64,000 bases of DNA from Streptomyces ardesiacus (lineage in GTDB: Bacteria > Actinomycetota > Actinomycetes > Streptomycetales > Streptomycetaceae): assembly GCF_003112575.1 (NCBI RefSeq), contig NZ_BEWC01000002.1, positions 496,001-560,000 on the forward strand. The letters are read 5' to 3'. Below the pieces are notes generated by a model. It worked only from the letters and a program-made list of their open reading frames with translations. It ran no database searches and had not been told where the DNA came from. This document shows positions 24,463 through 33,090 of the stretch, one piece after another. How positions within the stretch are numbered: position 1 is the first letter of the stretch; each line of letters starts with the position of its first letter. The position numbers were made by a program, and so were the translations under genes.

Positions 24463-25617
24463 ATGAGCGACAGGCACATCAGTCAGCACTTCGAGACGCT
24501 CGCGATTCACGCGGGCAACACCGCCGATCCCCTGACGGGCGCGGTCGTCCCGCCGATCTATCAGGTGTCGACGTACAAGCAGGACGGCGTCGGCGGGCTG
24601 CGCGGCGGCTACGAGTACAGCCGCAGCGCCAACCCGACCCGTACGGCCCTGGAGGAGAACCTCGCCGCCCTGGAGGGCGGCCGTCGTGGTCTCGCGTTCG
24701 CGTCCGGACTGGCGGCCGAGGACTGCCTGTTGCGCACGCTGCTGCGCCCCGGCGACCACGTGGTGATCCCCAACGACGCGTACGGCGGCACCTTCCGCCT
24801 CTTCGCGAAGGTCGCCACCCGGTGGGGCGTGGAGTGGTCGGTGGCCGACACCGGCGATGCCGCCGCCGTACGGGCCGCCCTCACCCCGAAGACCAAGGCG
24901 GTGTGGGTGGAGACGCCCTCCAACCCGCTGCTCGGCATCACCGACATCGCGCAGGTCGCGCAGGTCGCCCGGGAAGCCGGAGCCCGGCTCGTCGTCGACA
25001 ACACCTTCGCCACCCCCTACCTCCAGCAGCCGCTGGCGCTCGGCGCGGACGTCGTCGTGCACTCCCTGACCAAGTACATGGGCGGCCACTCCGACGTGGT
25101 CGGCGGCGCGCTGATCGTCGACGACCAGGAGCTGGGCGAGGAACTGGCGTTCCACCAGAACGCGATGGGCGCGGTCGCCGGGCCCTTCGACTCCTGGCTG
25201 GTGCTGCGCGGCACCAAGACCCTCGCCGTGCGCATGGACCGCCACAGCGAGAACGCGACCAAGGTCGTCGACATGCTCTCGCGGCACGCGCGCGTGACGA
25301 GCGTGCTGTACCCGGGGCTGCCCGACCACCCGGGGCACGAGGTCGCCGCCAAGCAGATGAAGGCGTTCGGCGGCATGGTCTCCTTCCGCGTGGAGGGCGG
25401 GGAGCAGGCTGCGGTCGAGGTCTGCAACCGCGCGAAGGTCTTCACGCTCGGCGAGTCCCTCGGTGGCGTCGAGTCGCTGATCGAGCACCCGGGCCGGATG
25501 ACGCACGCCTCCGCGGCGGGCTCGGCCCTGGAGGTCCCCGCCGACCTGGTGCGGCTGTCGGTCGGCATCGAGAACGCCGACGACCTGCTGGCCGACCTCC
25601 AGCAGGCGCTCGGCTAG
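24463..25617 (+). CDS. metB: Cystathionine gamma-synthase/lyase (PLP, Cys/Met metabolism)
   Basis: 384 residues. Family landmarks: [59 protein letters not shown], and [12 protein letters not shown] with the PLP-binding Lys204; C-terminal [19 protein letters not shown] and RLSVGIEN. It joins O-acyl-homoserine and cysteine to make cystathionine, or cleaves cystathionine; sequence alone does not separate the two, and actinomycete members can do both. TACCCT (24449-24454) ends 8 bases before the ATG at 24463 and no RBS is present, suggesting a leaderless mRNA. An upstream in-frame start is less likely. Confidence 0.92.
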   Translation: MSDRHISQHFETLAIHAGNTADPLTGAVVPPIYQVSTYKQDGVGGLRGGYEYSRSANPTRTALEENLAALEGGRRGLAFASGLAAEDCLLRTLLRPGDHVVIPNDAYGGTFRLFAKVATRWGVEWSVADTGDAAAVRAALTPKTKAVWVETPSNPLLGITDIAQVAQVAREAGARLVVDNTFATPYLQQPLALGADVVVHSLTKYMGGHSDVVGGALIVDDQELGEELAFHQNAMGAVAGPFDSWLVLRGTKTLAVRMDRHSENATKVVDMLSRHARVTSVLYPGLPDHPGHEVAAKQMKAFGGMVSFRVEGGEQAAVEVCNRAKVFTLGESLGGVESLIEHPGRMTHASAAGSALEVPADLVRLSVGIENADDLLADLQQALG

Positions 25618-25626
25618 GACGGGGGC

Positions 25627-25884
25627 TCACCAGCCCTCCCAGCCGGTCACGGGTGGGGTCGTCTCCGAGGGCGGCTCCACCCACGGCTGTGCGGTCAGCG
25701 CCCACACCGTGAACGCCACGGCGGCGGCGCCCAGGAGCAGCCACAGCAGGCGCCGGGCGGCCCTCCTGCGGCGCAGGATGCGACCGCCCCGGCGGACGGC
25801 CTCCGCGCAGAGGTCGGGCGGCACCCGGGGCGGCGACTCCTCCATGATCCGCCGTGCGGCGGCCTCGCGCGCGGGGCGGTTCAC
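25627..25884 (-). CDS. Small single-TM protein downstream of sigma-like factor
   Basis: 85 residues from GTG 25884: a basic N-terminal half ([32 protein letters not shown]), one TM helix (LLWLLLGAAAVAFTVWAL) and a short acidic Pro-rich tail outside (EPPSETTPPVTGWEGW). The frame stays open and GC3-biased for at least 50 codons upstream, through a His/Cys-rich 33-bp tandem repeat, but no start codon is found there, so the true N-terminus is uncertain and a frameshift is possible. Position after a sigma-like gene and the single TM layout would fit an anti-sigma or membrane partner, which is only inference. Confidence 0.55.
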   Translation of the reverse strand: MNRPAREAAARRIMEESPPRVPPDLCAEAVRRGGRILRRRRAARRLLWLLLGAAAVAFTVWALTAQPWVEPPSETTPPVTGWEGW

Positions 25885-25933
25885 CGGCACCTCCGGGCGC
25901 GCCACGCGCGCGTGCCGGGCGCGGTGCGGGGCA

Positions 25934-25999
25934 TGGCGCCGCGCGTCGCACCCGTCGGCGTGGCCCTGGCACCGCGAGTCGCACCCGTAGGCGTGGCCG
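25934..25999. repeat. 33-bp tandem duplication
   Basis: Two head-to-tail 33-bp units (25934-25966 and 25967-25999), 29 of 33 bases identical, equal to 11 codons. In the minus-strand frame that continues into the small TM protein they encode His/Cys/Gly-rich 11-residue repeats (GHAYGCDSRCQ / GHADGCDARRH). Confidence 0.7.
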
Positions 26000-26041
26000 C
26001 GGCCGTGAGGGTGCCCGTCCTGCGGTCGTCCCTCCCGCCCG

Positions 26042-26542
26042 TCACGGCGTCGCCGCCTTCGCGGCCACCGGCGGGGCCGGCGCGGGCGGCGGGCGCAGGA
26101 GGGTGGCCGTCGCCCGGTCGCAGATCGTCCGGACGCGGTCCACGGGCAGCCCCAGCAGCGCGGACGCCTGTTCCTCGGCGACACCCTCGTAAAGCCTCAG
26201 GACGAGGATCAGGCGTTCGTGCGGGGCGAGCACGCCCAGGGCGCCCGCGGGGCGTCGGCGGGCGCGGCCGAGGAGGCCGTAGCGGTGCCAGATCTCGCGG
26301 GCGAAACGGGTGGCCAGGTACTGGCGGGTGCGGTCGTACGGGTCCTCCCCGTGCAGCCGGTCCCAGCACGCGTACGTGTGGGCCAGGCTCAGCGCGAGCA
26401 GGCGCCTCGCGCGGGGGTTGGCGTCCGGGGTCTCGGCGGTGAGCAGCGTCGCGGCATGCAGCAGCCGCCCTGCCGCACCCGCGACGAACGCCTCGAACTC
26501 GCGGGCCCGGCGGGCCTGGTGGGACGCATGCCGTGCTCGCAC
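26042..26542 (-). CDS. Sigma-70 region 4-like regulator
   Basis: 166 residues from GTG 26542 with GGGAGG five bases upstream. The N-terminal half is helical (REFEAFVAGAAGRLLHAATLL, resembling region 2 of SigE-family ECF factors: LLHAATLLT), and the C-terminal half matches region 4 (LAPHERLILVLRLYEGVAEEQASALLGLPVDRVRTI, shown to mark extent; the helix-turn-helix is EEQASALLGLPVDRVRT). The region 2 core is diverged, so it may be an atypical ECF sigma factor or a derived regulator. It lies upstream of a small membrane protein on the same strand. Confidence 0.7.
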   Translation of the reverse strand: MRARHASHQARRAREFEAFVAGAAGRLLHAATLLTAETPDANPRARRLLALSLAHTYACWDRLHGEDPYDRTRQYLATRFAREIWHRYGLLGRARRRPAGALGVLAPHERLILVLRLYEGVAEEQASALLGLPVDRVRTICDRATATLLRPPPAPAPPVAAKAATP

Positions 26543-26644
26543 CGCGCCTCCCGCCCCGACGGCGACGACCCCTGAGGTCTCATATCAGGCCAGGGACGGC
26601 CCGTCGGTCAAGGGTTCGGTCGAACCCCGGCCCCGGAAGGCCGT

Positions 26645-27169
26645 TCAGGACCCCGACGGCGCGTCCGTGGCCGCCGCGTGGGAGGGGGCCATACGGGCGG
26701 ACAGGGCGCCGTTGAAGCGCGCCAGGAGCGTGCAGAACGTCTCGCGCTCCTCCGGCGCCCAGTCGCGGGTCAGCTCGGCCATGAGCTGACGCCGGGAGGA
26801 GCGGACCTCTTCGAGCCGGGCCGCGCCGCGCGGGGACAGCTGGAGGACCACCGCGCGGCCGTCCTCGGGGTGGGAGGTGCGCTTGACCAGTCCGGTGTCG
26901 ACGAGCGGGGCCACCTGCCGGGTGACCGTCGAGGAGTCGATCCCCATGCTCGCGGCGAGCGCCTTCACACCCATCGGGCCCTCTGTGTCGAGGCGGTTGA
27001 GCAGCAGGTAGGCGGCGCGGTCCATGGAGTTGCGCACCTGCCCGACCCCGCCGAGCCGGGTCTGTTCGGCGCGGCGGGCGAAGAGCGCGACCTCGTGCTG
27101 GAGCGTCTCGAGAAGACCGGTGTCACCGGCGGTCGTCATGTCCATCGACATATCAGGCGTTGTGGGCAT
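26645..27169 (-). CDS. MarR-family regulator
   Basis: 174 residues from ATG 27169, or 168 from ATG 27151. Winged helix visible: AAYLLLNRLDTEGPMGVKALA, recognition helix MGIDSSTVTRQVAPLVDTGLVKR, wing SHPEDGRAVVLQLSPRGAARL. This subtype often responds to oxidants or phenolic ligands, but no redox cysteine is present in the N-terminal half. It is divergent from ilvA with a 145-base gap. No clear operator was identified. Confidence 0.88.
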   Translation of the reverse strand: MPTTPDMSMDMTTAGDTGLLETLQHEVALFARRAEQTRLGGVGQVRNSMDRAAYLLLNRLDTEGPMGVKALAASMGIDSSTVTRQVAPLVDTGLVKRTSHPEDGRAVVLQLSPRGAARLEEVRSSRRQLMAELTRDWAPEERETFCTLLARFNGALSARMAPSHAAATDAPSGS

Positions 27170-27314
27170 GGCCGGGGGCTCACTTCGTGGAGGGCTGCTA
27201 ATTGGGGGACAGGGTACGCGGCCGGGCGGCAAGGCGTACCGGCGCGGGACAAAGCGGGTCTCGCGGACTGGTCACAACGGTGCGCGGCGTCCGGGAACTG
27301 CGATGCTGGAGGCT

Positions 27315-28544
27315 ATGAGCTACAGCACAGCCCCCCGCGTCGCTCCCGTCACCCTCGACGACGTGCGCGGAGCCCAGAAGATGCTCTCGGGCGTGGCGCG
27401 CGTGACGGCGATGGAGGGCAGCAGGCACCTGTCGCAGCTGGTGGGCTCGCCGGTGCACTTCAAGTGCGAGAACCTCCAGCGGACCGGCTCCTTCAAGCTG
27501 CGCGGCGCCTACGTGCGGATCGCCGGGCTGCTGCCCGAGCAGCGGGCGGCGGGCGTGGTCGCGGCCAGCGCGGGCAACCACGCCCAGGGCGTGGCGCTGG
27601 CGTCGTCGCTGCTGGGTGTGCGGTCGACGGTGTTCATGCCGAAGGGGGCGCCGCTGCCGAAGATCAGCGCGACCCGGGAGTACGGCGCCGAGGTGCGGCT
27701 GCACGGCCAGGTGGTGGACGAGACGCTGGCCGCCGCGCAGGAGTACGCCGAGCGGACCGGCGCGGTGTTCATCCACCCCTTCGACCACCCGGACGTGATC
27801 GCGGGCCAGGGCACGGTCGGGCTGGAGATCCTGGAGCAGTGCCCCGAGGTGCGGACCGTCGTGGTCGGCATCGGCGGGGGCGGGCTCGCGGCCGGCATCG
27901 CGGTGGCGGTGAAGGCGCTGCGGCCGGACGTGCGCATCGTGGGCGTGCAGGCGGAGGGCGCGGCGGCGTACCCGCCCTCGCTGGCCGCGGGACGCCCGGT
28001 GGCCGTCGAGAATCCGGCGACGATGGCCGACGGCATCAAGGTGGGGCGGCCCGGTGACGTGCCGTTCGGGATCGTGGGAGAGCTGGTGGACGAGGTCCGC
28101 ACGGTCTCCGAGGACGCCTTGTCGACCGCCCTGCTGCTGTGCCTGGAACGGGCCAAGCTGGTCGTGGAACCGGCCGGGGCGAGTCCGGTGGCGGCGCTGC
28201 TGAGCGCGCCGGACGCCTTCGCGGGTCCGGTGGTGGCCGTCCTGTCCGGCGGCAACGTGGACCCGGTGCTGATGCAGGGCGTGCTGCGGCACGGCATGGC
28301 CGCGCAGGGCCGTTACCTGGCGGTCCGGCTGCGGCTGACGGACCGGCCCGGCGCCCTCGCCACGCTCCTGGGGGTGTTGTCGGTGGTCGACGCCAACGTC
28401 CTCGACGTGAGCCACGTCCGGACCCATCCGCGGCTCGGGCTCACGGAGGCCGAGGTCGAACTGCACCTGGAGACCAAGGGACCCGAGCACTGCGTCGAGG
28501 TCGGCCGCGCGCTGCGGGAGGCGGGCTACACCGTCATCGCCTGA
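27315..28544 (+). CDS. ilvA: Threonine ammonia-lyase with ACT domain
   Basis: 409 residues, a length shared with shorter actinomycete enzymes. PLP lysine in GSFKLRGAY (K61), ASAGNHAQGVA, the glycine loop VGIGGGGLAAGIA and LSGGNVDP; a single C-terminal ACT-like domain (about 330-409: LAVRLRLTDRPGALATLLGVL). It converts threonine to 2-oxobutanoate for isoleucine synthesis or threonine use. With one short ACT module, feedback control may differ from E. coli IlvA. Start ATG 27315; GATGCT ending 27307 and no well-spaced RBS suggest a leaderless message. ATG 27303 in frame is an alternative. Confidence 0.94.
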   Translation: MSYSTAPRVAPVTLDDVRGAQKMLSGVARVTAMEGSRHLSQLVGSPVHFKCENLQRTGSFKLRGAYVRIAGLLPEQRAAGVVAASAGNHAQGVALASSLLGVRSTVFMPKGAPLPKISATREYGAEVRLHGQVVDETLAAAQEYAERTGAVFIHPFDHPDVIAGQGTVGLEILEQCPEVRTVVVGIGGGGLAAGIAVAVKALRPDVRIVGVQAEGAAAYPPSLAAGRPVAVENPATMADGIKVGRPGDVPFGIVGELVDEVRTVSEDALSTALLLCLERAKLVVEPAGASPVAALLSAPDAFAGPVVAVLSGGNVDPVLMQGVLRHGMAAQGRYLAVRLRLTDRPGALATLLGVLSVVDANVLDVSHVRTHPRLGLTEAEVELHLETKGPEHCVEVGRALREAGYTVIA

Positions 28545-28650
28545 TTCCGGCCGGGGGCCGTCGGCCGCTGCCTGCTCGTCAGCCCCTGCCTGTTCATCGA
28601 CATCTGTCTGCTCGTCCCCCGTTCGTCCGTCACTCGTTCGTGCACCTGCA

Positions 28651-28679
28651 TTGTGGGACGCGATACATCGCGTTATGGT
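28651..28679 (+). promoter_or_regulatory. Promoter with palindromic operator in spacer, before Drr-type ABC operon
   Basis: TTGTGG (28651-28656), 17-bp spacer, TATGGT (28674-28679). The spacer contains ACGCGAT-AC-ATCGCGT (28658-28673), a perfect palindrome, so a dimeric repressor bound there would block RNA polymerase directly. Confidence 0.7.
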
Positions 28680-28760
28680 GTGTCGTAAATCGCTCGCGGA
28701 GCGCGGCGAAACGCACAAACCTAGGCTTTCCGAAGAATCCCCGACGACGTGGAGACTCAT

Positions 28761-29768
28761 ATGCCAGGCGCCATCTACGCCGAAGGTCTGGTGAAGACCT
28801 TCGGTGACGTAAGGGCTCTGGACGGCGTCGACCTCGACGTTCCCGAGGGCACGGTCCTCGGCCTGCTCGGGCCGAACGGCGCGGGCAAGACCACCGCCGT
28901 CCGCTGCCTCACGACCCTGCTGCGCCCCGACAGCGGCAAGGCGGTCGTCGCGGGCATCGACGTCCTCAGGCAGCCCAACGAGGTACGGCGTTCCATCGGC
29001 CTCTCCGGCCAGTTCGCCGCGGTCGACGAATACCTGACCGGCCGGGAGAACCTGCACATGGTCGGCCAGCTCTACCAGATGAAGAGCAAGGTCGCGAAGG
29101 CCCGCGCCGCCGAGCTGCTCGACCAGTTCCACCTCTCGGACGCCGCCGACCGTCCGACGAAGACCTACTCGGGAGGCATGCGCCGCCGGCTCGACCTGGC
29201 GGCGGCCCTGGTCGTCTCCCCGCCCGTCATGTTCATGGACGAGCCCACCACCGGCCTCGACCCCCGCAACCGGCAGGAGCTGTGGGAGGTCATCAAGCAG
29301 CTGGTCGCCGGCGGCACGACCCTCCTGCTGACCACGCAGTATCTGGAGGAGGCCGATCACCTGGCGCACGACATCGCGGTCGTCGACCACGGCCGCGTCA
29401 TCGCCCGCGGCACCTCCGACCAGCTCAAGGCCCGCACCGGGGGAGAGCGCGTCGAGGTCGTCGTCCACGAGCGCCACCACATGGGGACGGCCTCCGAGGT
29501 CCTCGCCGGGTTCGGCAAGGGCGCGACCACGGTCGAACAGCACACCCGCAAGCTGACCGTCCCCGTCACCGGCGGCGCGAAGCTGCTCGCCGAGGTCATC
29601 CGCGAGCTCGACGCCCGCGGCATCGAGATCGATGACATCGGCCTGCGCCGCCCCACCCTCGACGACGTCTTCATCTCCCTCACCGGCCACGCGGCCGAGG
29701 TGCGGGACGAGGAGAACGGCTCGGCGGACGACGCCGGCCGCGAGCAGGAGAAGGAGACCGCCAAGTGA
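28761..29768 (+). CDS. Daunorubicin-resistance (DrrA)-type ABC ATPase
   Basis: 335 residues from ATG 28761 (GGAG six bases upstream; a GTG at 28749 is less likely). Walker A GPNGAGKTT, the DrrA-type signature YSGGMRRRLDLAAALV, Walker B VMFMDEPTTGLDP and H-loop TTQYLEEA are intact. The C-terminal domain ending RRPTLDDVFISLTGH is typical of the DrrA family. It drives export by the permease that overlaps its stop; these pairs commonly confer resistance to hydrophobic drugs. Expression is probably controlled through the palindrome in its promoter; no regulator gene is adjacent. Confidence 0.93.
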   Translation: MPGAIYAEGLVKTFGDVRALDGVDLDVPEGTVLGLLGPNGAGKTTAVRCLTTLLRPDSGKAVVAGIDVLRQPNEVRRSIGLSGQFAAVDEYLTGRENLHMVGQLYQMKSKVAKARAAELLDQFHLSDAADRPTKTYSGGMRRRLDLAAALVVSPPVMFMDEPTTGLDPRNRQELWEVIKQLVAGGTTLLLTTQYLEEADHLAHDIAVVDHGRVIARGTSDQLKARTGGERVEVVVHERHHMGTASEVLAGFGKGATTVEQHTRKLTVPVTGGAKLLAEVIRELDARGIEIDDIGLRRPTLDDVFISLTGHAAEVRDEENGSADDAGREQEKETAK

Positions 29769-30622
29769 GCGCCGCCACCGACGCGGTGCCGGCCACGGCG
29801 CCCGGCAACCGCATCGCCCAGTCCCTGCGGGACTCGCTGGTCATCGCCCGAAGAAACCTGATCCGGATGACCCGGATCCCCGAGATGGTCCTCTTCGGGG
29901 TCATCCAGCCCGTGATGTTCGTGGTCCTGTTCACGTACGTCTTCGGTGGTTCCATCAAGGTCGGCAGCACCACCGACTCGGGTGTCTACAAGGACTTCCT
30001 GATGGCGGGCATCTTCGCGCAGACCGTCACCTTCGCCACCGCGGGATCGGCGGCCGGTATCGCCGACGACATGCAGAAGGGGCTCGTCGACCGGTTCCGC
30101 TCCCTGCCGATGGCCCGGGGCGCGGTCCTGACCGGGCGCACCGTGGCCGACCTCGTGCAGACGGCCATCACCCTGCTCGTCCTGGCGATCGTCGCGCTGA
30201 TCGTGGGCTGGCGCACCGGCTCCGCCGACCCGACCAACGCCGCCCGGATCCTCACCGGCTTCGCCCTGCTGCTGCTCCTGGGCTACGCCTTCACCTGGAT
30301 CGGCGCGCTGATCGGCCTGTCCGTGCGCACCCCGGAGGCGGCGACCTCGGGAGGGATCATCTGGCTCTTCCCGGTGACGTTCATCTCGAACGCCTTCGTG
30401 GACCCCACGCAGATGACGCCTTGGCTCCGGCACGTCGCCGAATGGAACCCGTTCAGCGCCACGGTGCAGGCCTGCCGCGAGCTGTTCGGCAACCCGGGCG
30501 TCGTGCAGTCGGACGCCTGGCCCATGCAGCACCCGGTCTGGGCCTCGCTGCTCTGGTCCGTGCTGATCATCGCGGTCTTCCGGACGCTGGCGGTGCGCAA
30601 GTACCGGTCGGCGGCCACCTGA
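29765..30622 (+). CDS. ABC-2 (DrrB)-type permease
   Basis: 285 residues, six TM helices in the ABC-2 arrangement: about 42-63, 80-100, 125-150, 160-185, 195-215 and 255-275. Conserved features are RNLIRMTRIPEMVLFGVIQP before TM1, GLVDRFRSLPMARGAVLTGR (coupling region) and FVDPTQMTPWLRHVAEWNPFS. GTG 29765 overlaps the ATPase stop as GTGA, so the two are translationally coupled. It forms the membrane channel of the exporter; cargo unknown. Confidence 0.93.
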   Translation: MSAATDAVPATAPGNRIAQSLRDSLVIARRNLIRMTRIPEMVLFGVIQPVMFVVLFTYVFGGSIKVGSTTDSGVYKDFLMAGIFAQTVTFATAGSAAGIADDMQKGLVDRFRSLPMARGAVLTGRTVADLVQTAITLLVLAIVALIVGWRTGSADPTNAARILTGFALLLLLGYAFTWIGALIGLSVRTPEAATSGGIIWLFPVTFISNAFVDPTQMTPWLRHVAEWNPFSATVQACRELFGNPGVVQSDAWPMQHPVWASLLWSVLIIAVFRTLAVRKYRSAAT

Positions 30623-30651
30623 CGACGCGGGAGGACCGGACCGCAGGAGGA

Positions 30652-30699
30652 GGACAGGACGGGAAGGAGCGGACAGGACGGCAAGGAGCGGGCAGGACG
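30652..30699. repeat. 19-bp tandem repeat
   Basis: GGACAGGACGGGAAGGAGC (30652-30670) and GGACAGGACGGCAAGGAGC (30671-30689) differ at one base; a third partial copy follows. Located between the permease stop and the terminator. Confidence 0.65.
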
Positions 30700-30701
30700 A
30701 C

Positions 30702-30738
30702 GACGGGCCCCGGTGTCACGGGGACACCGGGGCCCGTC
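30702..30738. terminator. 16-bp perfect hairpin, bidirectional terminator
   Basis: Arms 30702-30717 and 30723-30738 pair perfectly around ACGGG. It lies between the convergent permease and greA genes. Confidence 0.8.
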
Positions 30739-30754
30739 GGCGGTGGGCGGCGCG

Positions 30755-31252
30755 TCAGCCGTTGTACGGCTCGGCCTTGAGGATCTTCACCGACGCCATC
30801 TTGCCGTTCGGCAGCTCGTACTCGGCGTCCTCGCCGACCTTGTGGCCGCTGACACCCGAGCCGAGAGGGGACTGCGGGGAGTACGTCTCGATGTCCGAGC
30901 TCGCGTACTCGCGCGAGGCGAGCAGGAAGGTCAGCGTGTCGTCCTCGTCGCCGTCGAAGGCGATCGTGACGACCATGCCGGGCGCCACCACGCCGTCGGC
31001 GGCCGGGGCCTCGCCCACCTTGGCGCTCTCCAGGAGCTGGGTCAGCTGGCGCACGCGGAGCTCCTGCTTGCCCTGCTCCTCCTTCGCCGCGTGGTACCCG
31101 CCGTTCTCACGCAGGTCCCCCTCCTCACGAGCCGCGGCGATCTTGGCAGAGATCTCGGTGCGCGCAGGACCAGTAAGGTATGCAAGCTCCTCCTTGAGCT
31201 TGTTGTACGCCTCCTGGGTCAGCCAGGTGACGTTCTCGCTGGTCTGGGTCAC
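30755..31252 (-). CDS. greA: Transcription elongation factor GreA
   Basis: 165 residues from GTG 31252 with GAGGAGCACCC upstream. The N-terminal coiled coil (TWLTQEAYNKLKEELAYL to KQELRVRQLTQLLESAKV) carries the acidic tip DLRENGGYHAAKEEQ that reaches the RNA polymerase active site; the C-terminal FKBP-like domain follows (SYSPQSPLGSGVSGHKVGED region). GreA stimulates cleavage of backtracked RNA. A small insertion in the C-terminal domain (FDGDEDDTLTFLLASREYASSD) is common in actinomycetes. It lies by mca, as in mycobacteria. Confidence 0.96.
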   Translation of the reverse strand: MTQTSENVTWLTQEAYNKLKEELAYLTGPARTEISAKIAAAREEGDLRENGGYHAAKEEQGKQELRVRQLTQLLESAKVGEAPAADGVVAPGMVVTIAFDGDEDDTLTFLLASREYASSDIETYSPQSPLGSGVSGHKVGEDAEYELPNGKMASVKILKAEPYNG

Positions 31253-31432
31253 GGGTGCTCCTCGTTGGTACTGGGAATACAAATCAACGCCCTACCCAGA
31301 AGGATGTTCCTTCATGGAAGGGCGAAACCACGAGCCTAACAATTGAGTGGCCAAAGGGGGAGGACATAAGCGACCAGATTCATGTCACCGCAGGTCACGC
31401 GGGACGAATCGGCGCCAGGGGGCCTCGCCGGA

Positions 31433-31831
31433 TCACTCCGGGTGGCAGCCGAGCAGCTCGGCCGTCGTCCCCGCCGCCTTGGTCCGGAGGGTGACGACCT
31501 TGTCGATGCGGGTGCCGTCGCCGTCGAAGCGGAAGTCGGCCCGGCCCACCTCGTCGCCGTCCTCCGCCTGGGAGCGGACCGTGCAGTAGCCGGTGACGCC
31601 GGAGTCCTTGCGGACCTCCAGGTGCACCTGCACCGAGTCCTCGGCGAGCTCGAACCCGATCAGCTCGCCGCTGATCTTGTTCTGGCCGACGTAGTGGTAG
31701 CCGAACCAGCCGATCAGTGCGAGCAGGAGCGCGCCGAGTACGGCGCCGACGACCTTGAGCGTGCGGTCGGCCTGCTCGTCCGAGGAGCGGCCGTACCGAC
31801 CCCGGGGGGTCTGCGTGCTCGCCGTACTCAT
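31433..31831 (-). CDS. DUF4307 membrane protein
   Basis: 132 residues from ATG 31831. A polar N-terminus (QTPRGRYGRSSDEQADRTLK), one TM helix (residues 27-47: VVGAVLGALLLALIGWFGY), then a beta-rich extracytoplasmic domain (ISGELIGFELAEDSVQVHLEV, TGYCTVRSQAEDGDEVGR) with two cysteines (in GYCTV and LLGCHPE) that could form a disulfide. This family is conserved beside mca/greA in actinomycetes; its role is unknown. Divergent from mca with a 124-base gap. Confidence 0.87.
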   Translation of the reverse strand: MSTASTQTPRGRYGRSSDEQADRTLKVVGAVLGALLLALIGWFGYHYVGQNKISGELIGFELAEDSVQVHLEVRKDSGVTGYCTVRSQAEDGDEVGRADFRFDGDGTRIDKVVTLRTKAAGTTAELLGCHPE

Positions 31832-31955
31832 GATCGTCCTCTCGGCGGGCCCGGTCTTCCCGGGCTCCGGAATTTTTCGCCCTCCGATTCGGTCACTATA
31901 GAAGCGCCGATCGCGCCGCTGTACACCGGGCGCCGACTGACTTGAGGATTGAGTC

Positions 31956-32837
31956 TTGACTGACCAGTTGCGACTGATGGCCGTCCACGCCCACCCCGAC
32001 GACGAGTCGAGCAAGGGCGCGGCCACCATGGCGAAGTACGTGTCCGAGGGGGTGGACGTGCTGGTGGTGACCTGCACGGGCGGGGAGCGCGGCTCCATCC
32101 TCAACCCGAAGCTCCAGGGCGACGCGTACATCGAGGAGAACATCCACGAGGTGCGCAGGAAAGAGATGGACGAGGCCCGGGAGATCCTGGGCGTGAAGCA
32201 GGAGTGGCTCGGCTTCGTCGACTCCGGCCTGCCCGAGGGCGACCCGCTGCCGCCGCTGCCGGAGGGCTGCTTCGCCCTGGAGGACGTCGACAAGGCGGCC
32301 GGTGAGCTGGTGCGCAAGATCCGCTCCTTCCGGCCCCAGGTGATCACCACCTACGACGAGAACGGCGGCTACCCGCACCCCGACCACATCATGACCCACA
32401 AGATCACGATGGTGGCGTTCGAGGGTGCGGCCGACACCGAGAAGTACCCGGAGAGCGAGTACGGACCGGCGTACCAGCCGCAGAAGGTCTACTACAACCA
32501 GGGCTTCAACCGGCCCCGCACCGAGGCGCTGCACCACGCGCTGCTGGAGCGCGGCCTGGAGTCGCCGTACCACGACTGGCTCAAGCGCTGGACCGAGTTC
32601 GAGCGCAAGGAGCGCACCCTCACCACGCACGTGCCCTGCGCGGACTTCTTCGAGACCCGCGACCGGGCGCTGATCGCGCACGCCACGCAGATCGACCCCG
32701 AGGGCGGCTGGTTCCGGGTGCCGATGGAGATCCAGAAGGAGGTCTGGCCCACCGAGGAGTACGAGCTGGCCAAGTCCCTCGTGGAAACCTCCCTCCCCGA
32801 GGACGACCTCTTCGCGGGCATCCGGGACAATGCCTGA
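31956..32837 (+). CDS. mca: Mycothiol S-conjugate amidase
   Basis: 293 residues from TTG 31956, preceded by GAGGATTGAG. The zinc site of the PIG-L/MshB fold is clear: HAHPDDESSKG (residues 11-21), with GGYPHPDHIMTH as the distal histidine motif. The ending (WFRVPMEIQKEVWPTEEYELA) is specific to Mca rather than MshB. It cleaves mycothiol-S-conjugates so that the toxic part leaves as a mercapturic acid. Its stop overlaps the next small membrane protein. Confidence 0.95.
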   Translation: MTDQLRLMAVHAHPDDESSKGAATMAKYVSEGVDVLVVTCTGGERGSILNPKLQGDAYIEENIHEVRRKEMDEAREILGVKQEWLGFVDSGLPEGDPLPPLPEGCFALEDVDKAAGELVRKIRSFRPQVITTYDENGGYPHPDHIMTHKITMVAFEGAADTEKYPESEYGPAYQPQKVYYNQGFNRPRTEALHHALLERGLESPYHDWLKRWTEFERKERTLTTHVPCADFFETRDRALIAHATQIDPEGGWFRVPMEIQKEVWPTEEYELAKSLVETSLPEDDLFAGIRDNA

Positions 32838-33066
32838 CATGAGTGCAAGCGCAAGCCTGGCAATGACGCACCTCGTCACTCTCGCCGAACTCGACGAGGA
32901 CAAGGTCACCCCCGGCGTCCTCGGTTTCATCGTGTTCGCGGTGATGGCCCTGGCGGTGTGGGGACTGATGAAGTCCATGAACCGGCACATGGGCAGGGTC
33001 GAGTTCAAGGAGGCGGCCGAGCCGGACGCCTCCGGCGGCCCCGAGGCGAAGCCTCAGCGGGGCTGA
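32830..33066 (+). CDS. Small membrane protein coupled to mca
   Basis: 78 residues from ATG 32830, overlapping the end of mca by 8 bases; ATG 32839 is an alternative. One TM helix near residues 29-47 (GVLGFIVFAVMALAVWGLM), then a basic segment (KSMNRHMGRVEF) and a polar tail. Small proteins of this kind follow mca in many actinomycetes, from memory. Coupled expression suggests a link with mycothiol-dependent detoxification, but no function is visible. Confidence 0.8.
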   Translation: MPDMSASASLAMTHLVTLAELDEDKVTPGVLGFIVFAVMALAVWGLMKSMNRHMGRVEFKEAAEPDASGGPEAKPQRG

Positions 33067-33090
33067 CCCGGGCGGGCGGCGCGGCCGGTC

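Noticed and set aside
22983..25712. A 909-codon plus-strand frame crossing msrA, an intergenic terminator and metB
   Set aside because: It runs through a hairpin terminator and opposite a clear minus-strand gene, and is Arg-rich as frame-shifted reads are.
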